Shown here piece by piece: positions 26,328-34,446 of a DNA stretch of 64,000 bases. The stretch spans positions 434,001-498,000 of the forward strand of contig CAWFLL010000004.1 in assembly GCA_963816785.1 (NCBI GenBank), in the 5' to 3' direction. This stretch comes from VRUE01 sp963816785 (GTDB lineage: Bacteria > Actinomycetota > Thermoleophilia > Solirubrobacterales > 70-9). Numbering within the stretch: the first letter of the stretch is position 1; each line of letters begins with the position of its first letter. The position numbers were made by a program, and so were the translations under genes. The notes under the pieces are model-generated. The model had not been told where the DNA came from. It saw nothing but the letters and a program-made list of their open reading frames with translations, and did not search any database.

Positions 26328-27098
26328 TCAGCCGGCGTCCCTCCGAGCGACCACGAGGCGCAGGTCGATATCGAGCTCCGCCCTGTCCAGGAGGTCGGCA
26401 TTCGCCCTCTCCCAGGTGCCGTCGCCAAGATCGCGCGCGAGCCGCTCGACCGCGATTGAAACCTCGGGCGGGGAAAGCCGGTGGAAGACCGAGATGCTCT
26501 CGCGGACACCCCGTTCGAGGTAAGCCTCGGGCCTTCGCCAGTACGCCTGGTAGAAGCCGTCGCGGCAGTCGTGCGGGATCGGCACCGGCTGGATCTCGAG
26601 CGCGCCGAGCGACTCCCGCAGCTCCCGCTCCCAGTGCCCGGGGCTCCGATATGGCCCGGGGATGAGGGATAGGAATCCGGGCAGGTACTCGCGCGTCAGC
26701 CAGAACCGCTCGGCCAGGCTCGGATCGGCATTGAGGAGGAGGACGCGGTGGCGCGCCACCCGGGCCATCTCACGGAGGCCGGCCGCGCGATCGGCCCAGT
26801 GGTGATCGCTGTTGATCGCCATCGCCACGTCGAAGCTGCGGTCCTCGAACGGCAGCGCCTCGGCGCCCGCCCGCACGACCGGCGCCGCGCCGCCGGGCCG
26901 CTGGGCGATCATCGCGGTGGAGGGCTCGACCGCGGTCACCTCGCGGTCATCCGGCTCATAGGAGCCGGTGCCGGCGCCGACGTTGAGGACGGAACGCGCG
27001 TCGCCGAGGGCCTCATCGATCTGCCGGGCGATGCTTGGGTCGGCGCGACGGTGCTCGCCGTAGCGCCGGCCGATCCGGTCGTAGATCGCCTTGGTCAC
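26328..27098 (-). CDS. Class I SAM-dependent methyltransferase (paralogue of 28946)
   Basis: This 256-residue protein has a UbiE-like SAM-binding fold: motif I SVLNVGAGTGSYEP (about residue 38), the acidic loop AVEPSTAMI, then ALPFEDRSFDVAMA and MARVARHRVLL. It starts at GTG 27098; a longer frame upstream would run into the SnoaL gene. The middle region is clearly paralogous to the methyltransferase at 28946-29695 (both share GDARSVLNVGAG and MIAQRP). The substrate is unknown. It is the last gene in a leftward run with SnoaL, SRPBCC and ArsR genes. Confidence 0.85.
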   Translation of the reverse strand: MTKAIYDRIGRRYGEHRRADPSIARQIDEALGDARSVLNVGAGTGSYEPDDREVTAVEPSTAMIAQRPGGAAPVVRAGAEALPFEDRSFDVAMAINSDHHWADRAAGLREMARVARHRVLLLNADPSLAERFWLTREYLPGFLSLIPGPYRSPGHWERELRESLGALEIQPVPIPHDCRDGFYQAYWRRPEAYLERGVRESISVFHRLSPPEVSIAVERLARDLGDGTWERANADLLDRAELDIDLRLVVARRDAG

Positions 27099-27118
27099 AC
27101 CGCCATCCTTAGCCTGCT

Positions 27119-27634
27119 CTAGGGCTCGAGGACGTCCATCTGGACGATCAGACCGTCGTCGAGCCGGTAGCGGTGCCGCACCTGGGAGTCGGTGAGCAAC
27201 TCGCCGCTGCGCAGGTCGTGGACGACCTGGTGGACCGCGACGGTGATGCTGCCGTCCGGCTCCTCGGTGAAGTGCAGCGGCTCCACCCGGCTCGAGATCT
27301 CCTCGAACTGCCGCTCCCAGTAGCTCCGCACCGCCGCGCGGCCTCGCACCCGGCCCCCCTCCCAGGCGTTCGGCCAATCGACCTCGGGGTGCATCAGCTC
27401 GACCGCTGCGTCGAGGTCGCGCCGGTTGAAGGCTGCGTAGGCGGCGGCGAGGGTCTCCTCGTGGCCGGTCTCCCCCAGTGCCGCCAGGTCGATCGCGACC
27501 CCGAAGACCCTGTTCATGTACTCGAGCTCCGGGGTGACCCTCTGAGGCGGGACGCCGAAGAGCCTCGAGAGGTCGCGCGGCGCGATCCAGGCGGCCGTGC
27601 CGAGCACGGTCCGGAACGCCGCGAGGCCTCTCAT
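27119..27634 (-). CDS. SnoaL-like protein with an extra N-terminal segment
   Basis: This 171-residue protein has a SnoaL/NTF2 fold from about residue 57 (ETLAAAYAAFNRRDLDAAVELMHPEVDWPN, GRAAVRSYWERQFEEI, VAVHQVVHD). Residues 1-53 (RGLAAFRTVLGTAAWIAPRD then LFGVPP, YMNRVFGVAIDLAALG) resemble the first half of small membrane proteins of the DUF4267 kind and look like a truncated second gene fused in frame. It lies between SRPBCC and methyltransferase genes on the same strand with gaps of 10-20 bases, so it is probably co-transcribed. Confidence 0.72.
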   Translation of the reverse strand: MRGLAAFRTVLGTAAWIAPRDLSRLFGVPPQRVTPELEYMNRVFGVAIDLAALGETGHEETLAAAYAAFNRRDLDAAVELMHPEVDWPNAWEGGRVRGRAAVRSYWERQFEEISSRVEPLHFTEEPDGSITVAVHQVVHDLRSGELLTDSQVRHRYRLDDGLIVQMDVLEP

Positions 27635-27644
27635 GAGGTCGGAT

Positions 27645-28115
27645 TCAAGCAGGCTGCTCGTTGCCGGCGCCCGAATAGCGCAGTGAGCCCGGCGTGGTCA
27701 GTTCCTCCCCCGTCTCGAGCAGGGTCTTGAGGCCGGAGAGGATCATCGGCCAGCCGCCGAACAGTTCGTCGTTGGCGCCGTCGCGGAGCTGGTCGTGGGT
27801 CACGGTCAGCCGGCAGGAGTCGGCGACCGGTTCGATCTCCCAGGTCACCCGTGAGGTCCCTTCTTCCTTCACCTGGTCGCTCCAGAGGGCGACCATGCTC
27901 TGGACGAGGCGGCGCGGTGGGTCGACCTCGAGGTTCTCCCCCTCGGTGATCGCGATCCCGGCGCCAGGGTGCACGGCCTCGTAGCGTGAGCCCGGCGTCC
28001 AGTCCGAGCTGATCCCGACGCCGAAGTTGTACTTCTGCCTCAGCTCCCCGTTGGTGATCGCCTCCCAGAGGCGCTCCGGGGTGGTCTTGATGTAGATCTC
28101 GAATACCTTCTCCAT
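27645..28115 (-). CDS. SRPBCC (AHSA1-like) domain protein
   Basis: This 156-residue protein starts EKVFEIYIKTTPERLWEAITNGELRQKYNFGV, the classic AHSA1 entry, and ends with GGWPMILSGLKTLLETGEEL. It follows the ArsR gene by three bases on the same strand, the standard ArsR-AHSA1 operon, in which the ArsR protein represses both. It may bind a hydrophobic ligand. Similar proteins are at 10995 and 11854. Confidence 0.88.
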   Translation of the reverse strand: MEKVFEIYIKTTPERLWEAITNGELRQKYNFGVGISSDWTPGSRYEAVHPGAGIAITEGENLEVDPPRRLVQSMVALWSDQVKEEGTSRVTWEIEPVADSCRLTVTHDQLRDGANDELFGGWPMILSGLKTLLETGEELTTPGSLRYSGAGNEQPA

Positions 28116-28118
28116 CTT

Positions 28119-28424
28119 CTACTCCTCGATTTCGCGCTTGAGCCCGGTCAGGGCTGCCGCCCAGGGCTCTGCGTATTTGCTCACCCAGCGGTCGTGGATG
28201 AGCCGGATCGGGACGGCGTTGAGGAAGTGCAGCTTCTCGCGGCCGCGACGTCGCGTGGTCACGAGGCCCGCCTCCTCCAACACCTTGAGGTGCTTCATGA
28301 CGCCGAAGCGCGTCATCGGCAGGCCCCGCTCCAGTGCGCTGAGCGACTGCCCGTCCCGCTCATTGAGCGCGTCGAGCAGGCTGCGCCTGGTCGGGTCCGC
28401 CAGAGCCTTGAACACCTCGTCCAT
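28119..28424 (-). CDS. ArsR family regulator
   Basis: This 101-residue protein is a winged-helix ArsR regulator: DEVFKALADPTRRSLLDALN, GLPMTRFGVMKHLKVLEEAGLV (recognition helix) and the wing RRRGREKLHFLN. No metal-binding cysteines are seen. ATG 28424 is chosen rather than the longer frame to 28466, because a TATACT -10 box (complement of 28431-28436) lies six bases upstream, giving a leaderless mRNA, and a perfect operator palindrome at 28436-28455 would otherwise fall inside the gene. Confidence 0.88.
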   Translation of the reverse strand: MDEVFKALADPTRRSLLDALNERDGQSLSALERGLPMTRFGVMKHLKVLEEAGLVTTRRRGREKLHFLNAVPIRLIHDRWVSKYAEPWAAALTGLKREIEE

Positions 28425-28435
28425 GTCTCCAGTAT

Positions 28436-28455
28436 ATGTGACCTTTTGGTCACAT
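28436..28455. promoter_or_regulatory. Probable ArsR operator
   Basis: ATGTGACCTTTTGGTCACAT is a perfect palindrome with 8-base arms and a TTTT centre. It directly abuts the TATACT -10 element (28431-28436) of the ArsR gene and covers the region between -10 and -35. Autorepression by the ArsR protein is the simplest reading. Confidence 0.7.
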
Positions 28456-28529
28456 GTCAACCCCACCCGCCGGCCTCCTCCCCGGCCGCACCCACGTGTA
28501 GCGTGGGGATCGATGCAGCGGGGGCCGAG

Positions 28530-28946
28530 TTGAGGGCGCTGGTCCAGCGGGTGAGCCAGGCGGCGGTCGACGTCGAGGGGGAACGGGTTGCCCAGATCGG
28601 TCCCGGCCTGCTGGTCCTGCTCGGGGTCCGGGAGGGCGACTCGGCCGAGGACGCCGACCGGCTCGCCGAGAAGGTGCGGGCGCTGCGGGTCTTCGACGAC
28701 GCCGACGGCCGGATGAACGACCCGCTCGGCGATCGCGAGGTGCTCTGCGTGAGCCAGTTCACCCTCTACGGCGACGCCCGCCGGGGCAATCGCCCCAGCT
28801 ACACCGACGCCGCCCCGGCCGAGCTGGCGGAGCCGCTCTACGACCGCTTCTGCGAGCGGCTCGGCGCCGCGAAGGGAGTGTTCGGCGCCTGCATGGGGGT
28901 GGCGCTGATCAACGACGGCCCGGTGACGCTGATGCTGGAGAGCTGA
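28530..28946 (+). CDS. dtd: D-aminoacyl-tRNA deacylase
   Basis: This 138-residue enzyme hydrolyses D-amino acids from mischarged tRNA. It starts LRALVQRVSQAAVDVEG at TTG 28530, matching the family N-terminus; GTG 28503 would add nine residues. Motifs are LCVSQFTLYGDARRGNRPSY (SQFTL active-site motif) and NDGPVTLMLES (Gly-Pro motif). The TGA overlaps the ATG of the next methyltransferase gene. A TAGCGT -10-like box at 28499 and a six-codon frame from ATG 28513 that stops on the TTG start are visible upstream. Confidence 0.93.
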   Translation: MRALVQRVSQAAVDVEGERVAQIGPGLLVLLGVREGDSAEDADRLAEKVRALRVFDDADGRMNDPLGDREVLCVSQFTLYGDARRGNRPSYTDAAPAELAEPLYDRFCERLGAAKGVFGACMGVALINDGPVTLMLES

Positions 28947-29695
28947 TGGGCGCTCCCGCCTACGACCGGATGGGGATCGAATACACCGAGGTCCGCCGCG
29001 CGGACCCGCGGATCGGGGCCGCGATCGAGGCTGCCCTCGGCGACGCCCGGAGCGTGCTCAACGTCGGCGCCGGCGCCGGGTCCTACGAGCCGACCGACCG
29101 CGAGGTGATCGCAGTCGAGCCCTCGCCGGTGATGATCGCCCAACGCCCTCCCGGCGCCGCCCCGGCGATCGAAGGCGTGGCGGAGGCGCTGCCCCTGGAG
29201 GACGACAGCGTCGACGCGGTGATGGGCGTCTTCACGATGCAGCACTGGGCCGACGTCGACCGCGGCCTCGCCGAGGTCGCGCGGGTGGGACGCCAGCGGG
29301 CGGTCTTCATCACCCTCGAGATCGAGCGGACGGCCTCGATGTGGCTCGGTCGCGACTACCTGCCCGAGCTGATCGAGACCGACCGGCGCGAATTCCCGTC
29401 GCTCGATCAGCTCGCCTCCGCCCTGCCCGGCCTCGAGGTCGAGACGGTGCCGGTGCCGACCGACTGCACCGACGGGTTCTGCGTCGCGCTCTGGAGCCGA
29501 CCGGAGGCCCACCTCGACCCCCGGGTCCGCCAGGCGTCATCGATCTGGCACCGGCTGCCGCCCGAGGTGGTCGAGCGCGGCCTCGGCGAGCTCGCCGCCG
29601 ACCTCGAGAGCGGCGAGTGGGACAGGCGCCACGGCCACCTGCGCGAGCTCGAGGAGCTCGACATCGGCCTGCGCCTCGTCCGCGCCGAGCTGTGA
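28946..29695 (+). CDS. Class I SAM-dependent methyltransferase (paralogue of 26328)
   Basis: This 249-residue protein has the SAM-binding motif SVLNVGAGAGSYEP, the acidic loop AVEPSPVMI and LPLEDDSVDAVMGVFTMQHW. It is plainly related to the leftward gene at 26328-27098: GDARSVLNVGAG, REV.AVEPS, MIAQRP.GAAP, DCTDGF/DCRDGF and LDIGLRLV/LDIDLRLV are shared in order. ATG 28946 overlaps the dtd stop, so it is translated with dtd. A strong hairpin ends the transcript. Substrate unknown. Confidence 0.87.
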   Translation: MGAPAYDRMGIEYTEVRRADPRIGAAIEAALGDARSVLNVGAGAGSYEPTDREVIAVEPSPVMIAQRPPGAAPAIEGVAEALPLEDDSVDAVMGVFTMQHWADVDRGLAEVARVGRQRAVFITLEIERTASMWLGRDYLPELIETDRREFPSLDQLASALPGLEVETVPVPTDCTDGFCVALWSRPEAHLDPRVRQASSIWHRLPPEVVERGLGELAADLESGEWDRRHGHLRELEELDIGLRLVRAEL

Positions 29696-29725
29696 TCGGC
29701 GGCGGTGCGGCGCCCGGGAACGAGT

Positions 29726-29752
29726 CGAGCCGGGCCCGATGGGCCCGGCTCG
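29726..29752. terminator. Terminator hairpin after the dtd-methyltransferase operon
   Basis: CGAGCCGGGCCC at 29726-29737 and GGGCCCGGCTCG at 29741-29752 form a perfect 12-base-pair stem with a three-base loop (GAT). It sits between convergent genes ending at 29695 and 29775. Confidence 0.85.
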
Positions 29753-29774
29753 CATGTCGGCCTCCCGTCCGCGC

Positions 29775-30017
29775 TCAGGTACCGCGCGGGTGAGGCGTGT
29801 GTCCCCCGATGTTGAGGCTCTCGAGCACCCTCGGGATGTAGAGAAGGCCGGCGGCGCCGACGACGACGTAGACGATGTCGGTGAGCGTTCCGCTCCCGAA
29901 CACATCAGAGATCACGTTCGTGTCGAACAACCCGACCATTCCCCAGTTGAGAGCGCCGAGCACCATGACCACCAGGGCAACAGGCTCGAATCGTCTGATC
30001 ATCTCCATCTCCATCAT
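29775..30017 (-). CDS. DUF378 small membrane protein
   Basis: This protein of up to 80 residues has two membrane helices: RRFEPVALVVMVLGALNWGMVGLFD and LTDIVYVVVGAAGLLYIPRVLE. The NWGMVGLF and DIVY motifs are those of DUF378. Function unknown. The start is ambiguous: AGGAGG directly adjoins the first of several in-frame ATGs (30017, 30014, 30008, 30002); by spacing, 30008 is the best. The 30018-30192 gap shows only this ribosome site and a short GTTAC/GTAAC inverted repeat. Confidence 0.88.
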   Translation of the reverse strand: MMEMEMIRRFEPVALVVMVLGALNWGMVGLFDTNVISDVFGSGTLTDIVYVVVGAAGLLYIPRVLESLNIGGHTPHPRGT

Positions 30018-30192
30018 CCTCCTGGGAGATAATGCGGATAGTTACGAACTAAGTAACCGCCAGGCGTTCCGTGGTTACGCACGGTCCTCGATACTGCAGC
30101 CGTCTTGAGCGCCACGGCGATTTCGGGCGCGGGTGGTCCACACGTCGGCCTCTGCGGGCGCCGCGCCTGGAGCAAGCCGGGACAATGGCGCG

Positions 30193-30813
30193 ATGAATCC
30201 CGCCGAGACGCCGCTCACCACCCGCCTCGAGGGCTCGGTGGTCATCCTCGAGCCGCTCGCGGCCGAGCACGCCGAGGGGCTCTGGGCGGCGGCGCAGCCG
30301 GGCGAGATCTGGGCCTGGCTCACCAACCTCGGCGAGCGGCGCGAGCGCTTCGACCTCTGGATGCAGATGTCGCTCGACGCCGCCGGCGCCGGCACCGAGG
30401 GAACGTTCGCGATCCGCAGCCGCGCCGACGGCACGCCCCTGATCGGGAGCAGTCGCTATCTCAACGTGCGGCGGCCCGACCGGGTCGTCGAGATCGGCTG
30501 GAGCTGGCTCACCCCGAGCGCCTGGCGCAGCGGCGCCAACGTCGAGACGAAACTGCTGATGCTGGGCCATGCCTTCGAGGCGTTCGATTGCGTGCGGGTC
30601 GAGTTCAAGACCGATGCCCGCAACGAGCGATCCCGATCGGCGCTCGCCTCCCTTCCGGCCCAGTTCGAGGGCGTGATGCGAAACCACATGATCGTCCCCG
30701 ACATCGGCCTCCGCGATTCGGCCTACTACAGCGTCATCGACGAGGAGTGGCCCGCCGTCCGCGCCAACCTCGAACGGCGCCTGGCGCGCCGGGCGGAGAA
30801 GCGCGATGGCTGA
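30193..30813 (+). CDS. GNAT family N-acetyltransferase (RimJ/RimL type)
   Basis: This 206-residue protein has TRLEGSVVILEPLAAEHAEGLW at the N-terminus, GSSRYLNVRRPDRVVEIGWSWL, a region like the acetyl-CoA loop (WRSGANVETKLLMLGHAFE) and VRVEFKTDARNERSRSAL, matching the RimJ/RimL group that acetylates protein N-termini or small molecules. ATG 30193 has GACAAT six bases upstream as a -10-like box and no ribosome site. The stop overlaps the next acetyltransferase gene by eight bases. Confidence 0.85.
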   Translation: MNPAETPLTTRLEGSVVILEPLAAEHAEGLWAAAQPGEIWAWLTNLGERRERFDLWMQMSLDAAGAGTEGTFAIRSRADGTPLIGSSRYLNVRRPDRVVEIGWSWLTPSAWRSGANVETKLLMLGHAFEAFDCVRVEFKTDARNERSRSALASLPAQFEGVMRNHMIVPDIGLRDSAYYSVIDEEWPAVRANLERRLARRAEKRDG

Positions 30814-31327
30814 CCGGGACCGGGACCCGAAGATCGGATTTCGCCTCGCCGACTCGGTCGAGGAACTCGACGACCTCGAGCCGCTGTGGGGGGCGCTGCA
30901 GGAGCAGCACGAGCGGATCACGCCGGACCTCGGCGAGCGGACGCCGAAGCGCGAGCGAGCCGAATCGTGGCGGTTCAGGCGATCGAAGTACGAGCGCTGG
31001 CTCGGCGACCCTGACACCTTCTTCCTGATCGCCGCGCTCGAGGGCGAGCCCGTCGGCTACGCCTTCGTCACGATCGGCCCGGGCCACGCCTCGTGGGAGA
31101 CCGGCGCCCGGATGGCCGTGCTCGAGACGCTCTCGGTCCTCGGCGAGCACCGCGGCGAGGGGATCGGGTCGAGCCTTCTCGACGCCTTCTGGGCACGGCT
31201 GGCCGAGCTCGGGGTCGAGGAGATGTCGGTGACGACGACGCTCACCAACTTCGACGCCCAGCGCTTCTACGAGAGCCAGGGATTCTCGCGGCGGTTCGCC
31301 GTCTACTTCGCCACCCGCGGGCAGTAG
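30806..31327 (+). CDS. GNAT family N-acetyltransferase
   Basis: This 173-residue protein has a canonical GNAT core: FFLIAALEGEPVGYAFVTIG, ETLSVLGEHRGEGIGSSLLDAFW (acetyl-CoA-binding R/Q-x-x-G-x-G/A) and TTLTNFDAQRFYESQGFSRRF. Its start overlaps the upstream acetyltransferase gene, so the two are coupled. Substrate unknown. Confidence 0.88.
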   Translation: MADRDRDPKIGFRLADSVEELDDLEPLWGALQEQHERITPDLGERTPKRERAESWRFRRSKYERWLGDPDTFFLIAALEGEPVGYAFVTIGPGHASWETGARMAVLETLSVLGEHRGEGIGSSLLDAFWARLAELGVEEMSVTTTLTNFDAQRFYESQGFSRRFAVYFATRGQ

Positions 31328-31374
31328 GCTAGGCCCGAACCGGCCGAGTTGGATCGGCGGAGAAGGAGGTTGGG

Positions 31375-32961
31375 ATGTACGACTACGTGATCGTCGGGGC
31401 GGGCTCGGCCGGCTGTGTGCTCGCGGCGCGGCTCTCGGAGGACCCGGACACCAGCGTGCTCCTGATCGAGGCGGGGCCGCCCGACGTCAGCGACAACATC
31501 CACGTCCCGCTGGGCTACCTGAAGCTCGCCGGGACCGAGGTCGACTGGAACTACTGGAGCGCGCCCGAGCCCAACTGTGGCGGCCGCCGGATCCCGCTGC
31601 CGCGGGGCAGGGTGCTTGGCGGCTCCTCCTCGGTCAACGCGATGGTCTACATCCGCGGCAACCACCGCGACTACGACGAATGGGGCCTCCCCGGATGGTC
31701 GTGGGACGACCTCTTCCCCTACTTCCTCAGGTCCGAGGACAACGAGCGTGGGGTGTCGGAGTGGCACGGGGTCGGCGGGCCGCTGGCGGTCAGCGACCAG
31801 CGGTCGGGCAACGTGATCACGCCGGCCTTCGTCGAGGCCGGGGTCGAGGCCGGGCTCGACCGCAACGAGGACTTCAACGGCGCCTCGCAGGACGGGGTCG
31901 GGATGTACCAGGTCACGCAGCGCGGCGGGATGCGCGCCAGCGCCGCGGTCGCGTTCCTTCACCCGGCGATGGAGCGGCCCAACCTGACCGTGATGCCCAA
32001 CACCCTCGTCCATCGCATCCTCTTCGAGGGCACGCGCGCGGTCGGGGTCGAGGCCGCGCAGCTGGGCCAGGCCCAGGAGCACCGGGCAGAGCGCGAGGTG
32101 ATCCTCTGCGGCGGCGCCTACAACTCGCCGCAGCTGCTGATGCTGTCCGGCGTCGGCCCGGCCGAGCACCTGGCGATGCGCGAGATCGAGGTACTGCTGG
32201 ACCAGCCGGCGGTCGGCGAGAACCTGAGCGACCACGCCGCCACCTACAACGTATGGACGACGCCGGAGCCGGAGAGCCTCCTGCTCGCGCTGGAGCCGGC
32301 GGCGCTGTCGGAGTTCGAGACCTCGCAGACCGGCCCGTTCGCCTCCAACCTGGCTGAGTCGGGCGGCTTCGTCCGGGTCGGGAGCGGCGCCCCCGCCCCG
32401 GACATCCAGTTCCACGTCGCACCGGTTCAGATCGTCGAAGAGGGGGCCGGCGAACCCGATGCGCATGGTGTCTGGGTCTCCCCCTGCCTCCTGACTCCCG
32501 GCAGCCGCGGCTCGGTGCGGCTGGCCTCCGAGGACCCCACGGCGCGGCCGGTCGTCCGCAACCGTTTCTACAGCGACGAGGCGGACATGCCGCGGATGGT
32601 CGCGGCGCTGCGGCTGATGGAGGAGATCTGCGCCCAGCCGGCGTTCCGCCCCTACGCGGCGGAGCGATTCACGGCGCCGGAGAGCGACTCGGAGGATGAC
32701 CTGCGGGAGCATGCCGCGCGGACGACCTTCCAGATCTACCACCCGGTCGGCACCTGCGCGATCGGCTCCGTCGTCGATCTCGAGCTGCGGGTCGAGGGCC
32801 TGGAGGGCATCCGCGTCGTCGACGCCTCGGTGATGCCGACCGTCCCGCGCGGTAACACCAACGCGCCGACGATCGCGATCGCCGAGCGGGCCGCGGACCT
32901 GATCAGAGAGCAGACCCCGCTCCGCGCCGGGGCCGACGCCCAGCAGCCGGCCGGCGCATAG
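31375..32961 (+). CDS. GMC family FAD oxidoreductase (choline dehydrogenase-like)
   Basis: This 528-residue flavoenzyme begins with the FAD-binding YDYVIVGAGSAGCVLAARLSE, followed by PRGRVLGGSSSVNAMVYIRG and CGGAYNSPQLLMLSGVG (both GMC signatures). The catalytic His is in FQIYHPVGTCAIGS and the paired residue in PRGNTNAPTIAIAERAA. It oxidises alcohols to aldehydes. Near the alkane hydroxylase operon it could be an alcohol dehydrogenase in alkane oxidation, but this is inference. ATG 31375 has AAGGAGG upstream. Confidence 0.92.
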   Translation: MYDYVIVGAGSAGCVLAARLSEDPDTSVLLIEAGPPDVSDNIHVPLGYLKLAGTEVDWNYWSAPEPNCGGRRIPLPRGRVLGGSSSVNAMVYIRGNHRDYDEWGLPGWSWDDLFPYFLRSEDNERGVSEWHGVGGPLAVSDQRSGNVITPAFVEAGVEAGLDRNEDFNGASQDGVGMYQVTQRGGMRASAAVAFLHPAMERPNLTVMPNTLVHRILFEGTRAVGVEAAQLGQAQEHRAEREVILCGGAYNSPQLLMLSGVGPAEHLAMREIEVLLDQPAVGENLSDHAATYNVWTTPEPESLLLALEPAALSEFETSQTGPFASNLAESGGFVRVGSGAPAPDIQFHVAPVQIVEEGAGEPDAHGVWVSPCLLTPGSRGSVRLASEDPTARPVVRNRFYSDEADMPRMVAALRLMEEICAQPAFRPYAAERFTAPESDSEDDLREHAARTTFQIYHPVGTCAIGSVVDLELRVEGLEGIRVVDASVMPTVPRGNTNAPTIAIAERAADLIREQTPLRAGADAQQPAGA

Positions 32962-32973
32962 AGTCCCCCCGCG

Positions 32974-33621
32974 ATGGCGCGGGACTTCTACGCATCGCCA
33001 TTCGGCATCGCCTACGCCGCGTATATGGAGTGGCCGCGGGTCAGCCGCCGGGTGGCGCGGACGGTCTGGGCCGGCGACACCGAGCCCTACTACGAGAGCA
33101 TGAGAGCGGTCGCCGAGGTGCCCGACGGCGGCACGATCGTCGACTGCCCGTGCGGCGCCGGGCCGGCGCTGCGGGCCCTCGACCCAGATCGCTCGGTCCG
33201 CTACATCGGCGCCGACCTCTCACCGGCGATGCTGAGGCGGATCCGCAAGCGGGCGGCCGCCAGAGGCGTCGAGGACATCGAGGTGATCGAGGCCGACGCG
33301 ACCGACCTGCCGCTGGAAGATGGGACCGCCGACCTCTTCCTCTCCTACTGGGGCCTGCATTGCTTCGACGACCCGGTGGCGGCGGTGGTCGAGGCCGCGC
33401 GGGTGATCAAGCCGGGCGGCCGCCTGGTCGGCGCCTCGTTCGTCCACAGCTGGGAGACACTCAGGCAGCGGCTGTTGATCCGCCCCGGGCTCGGCGATTT
33501 CGGCCCGATGGGAACCGAGGAGGAGATACGCGGCTGGCTGGATGACGCGGGCCTCGAGCCCTGCTCCTGGCGTCGCTGCCGGTCGATGCTCTACTTCGAC
33601 GCCCGCCGCCGGGCATCCTGA
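32974..33621 (+). CDS. Class I SAM-dependent methyltransferase
   Basis: This 215-residue protein has GGTIVDCPCGAGPALRAL as motif I, VRYIGADLSPAMLRRI, DLPLEDGTADLFLSYWGLHCFDD and AARVIKPGGRLVGASF, a full UbiE/Methyltransf_11-type fold. It starts 12 bases after the GMC oxidoreductase. It is not closely related to the paralogous pair at 26328 and 28946. Substrate unknown. Confidence 0.87.
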   Translation: MARDFYASPFGIAYAAYMEWPRVSRRVARTVWAGDTEPYYESMRAVAEVPDGGTIVDCPCGAGPALRALDPDRSVRYIGADLSPAMLRRIRKRAAARGVEDIEVIEADATDLPLEDGTADLFLSYWGLHCFDDPVAAVVEAARVIKPGGRLVGASFVHSWETLRQRLLIRPGLGDFGPMGTEEEIRGWLDDAGLEPCSWRRCRSMLYFDARRRAS

Positions 33622-33631
33622 AGGCCGGGCC

Positions 33632-34255
33632 TCAGCGACCCTCTCCGAGCGCCTCGTCGATGAACGGGCCGAGCAGCTCGCCGGCCGCGGCCGCCGTCGT
33701 CTCCGTCGGACCGCTCGGAGCAGTGATGTAGCTAATCGCGAGACGGACCAGGGACTCGGCAAGAAGCTTGGTCTTCTCCACAGGCGCCTGGGGCCAGCCC
33801 TCCTGGATCACGGCCGAGAGGCGCGCCGTCGCCCAGTGGACGACCGGCATCCCCTGGGTCGTGACGAAGGGCAGCATGCCGCCGGTGCCATCGTCGCTGA
33901 GCATGAGGCGGACCAGCGGATCCTCGCCAGCGGTGCGCAGGAAGGTGTCGAGCGCCGCGCCGACGGCGGCACGGGGGTCGTCGAGGTGCTCGCGGACCGC
34001 CGCCTCGACGACGTCGAGGAAGCGTTCGCCCTCGTGGATGACGAAGGCCTGGGCGAACTCGTCGCGGCTGCCGAACTCCTTGTAGAGGGTCTGGCGGCTG
34101 ACCCCCGCCGCGGCGGTGACGTCCGCCATCGTGATCTCCGACCAAGCGCGGTGCTGGAGCTCGTCCCGAGCCGCGATGAACAGGGTCTCCCGGAGCAACC
34201 TGCGGGCCGCCACCGCGTAGGGCGTTCGCTGCGGTGCAGTCGACATCGCGGCCAT
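33632..34255 (-). CDS. TetR family regulator of the alkB operon
   Basis: This 207-residue protein has a TetR helix-turn-helix at residues 15-65 (RRLLRETLFIAARDELQHRAWSEITMADVTAAAGVSRQTLYKEFGSRDEFAQAF) and a helical ligand domain. It is 26 bases downstream of the rubredoxin gene on the same strand. The order alkB-rubredoxin-tetR matches the alkB-rubA-alkU operons of Rhodococcus and Gordonia, so it is likely the alkane-responsive repressor, acting at the inverted repeat at 35697-35721. Confidence 0.88.
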   Translation of the reverse strand: MAAMSTAPQRTPYAVAARRLLRETLFIAARDELQHRAWSEITMADVTAAAGVSRQTLYKEFGSRDEFAQAFVIHEGERFLDVVEAAVREHLDDPRAAVGAALDTFLRTAGEDPLVRLMLSDDGTGGMLPFVTTQGMPVVHWATARLSAVIQEGWPQAPVEKTKLLAESLVRLAISYITAPSGPTETTAAAAGELLGPFIDEALGEGR

Positions 34256-34281
34256 CGTCTCAGCGGGCGCGGCCGGAGCGC

Positions 34282-34446
34282 CTACTCCTCGGGCTCGAAG
34301 TCGACCTTGTCACGGACCCCGCAATCGGGACAGGCCCAATCATCGGGGACCTCGGACCAGGGGGTACCGGGCGGGAAGCCCTCACGGGGATGGCCGGCCT
34401 CCTCGTCGTAGACGTAGCCGCAGCTCGGACATCTCCAAGCGCTCAT
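34282..34446 (-). CDS. Rubredoxin
   Basis: This 54-residue protein has both iron-binding knuckles: WRCPSCGYVYDEEAG and DWACPDCGVRDKVDF (two CPxCG sites). It carries electrons to the AlkB di-iron centre. Its ATG overlaps the alkB stop codon (ATGA at 34443-34446), so the two proteins are made together. It resembles AlkG2/RubA4-type rubredoxins by its compact length and EGFPPGTPW motif. Confidence 0.95.
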   Translation of the reverse strand: MSAWRCPSCGYVYDEEAGHPREGFPPGTPWSEVPDDWACPDCGVRDKVDFEPEE

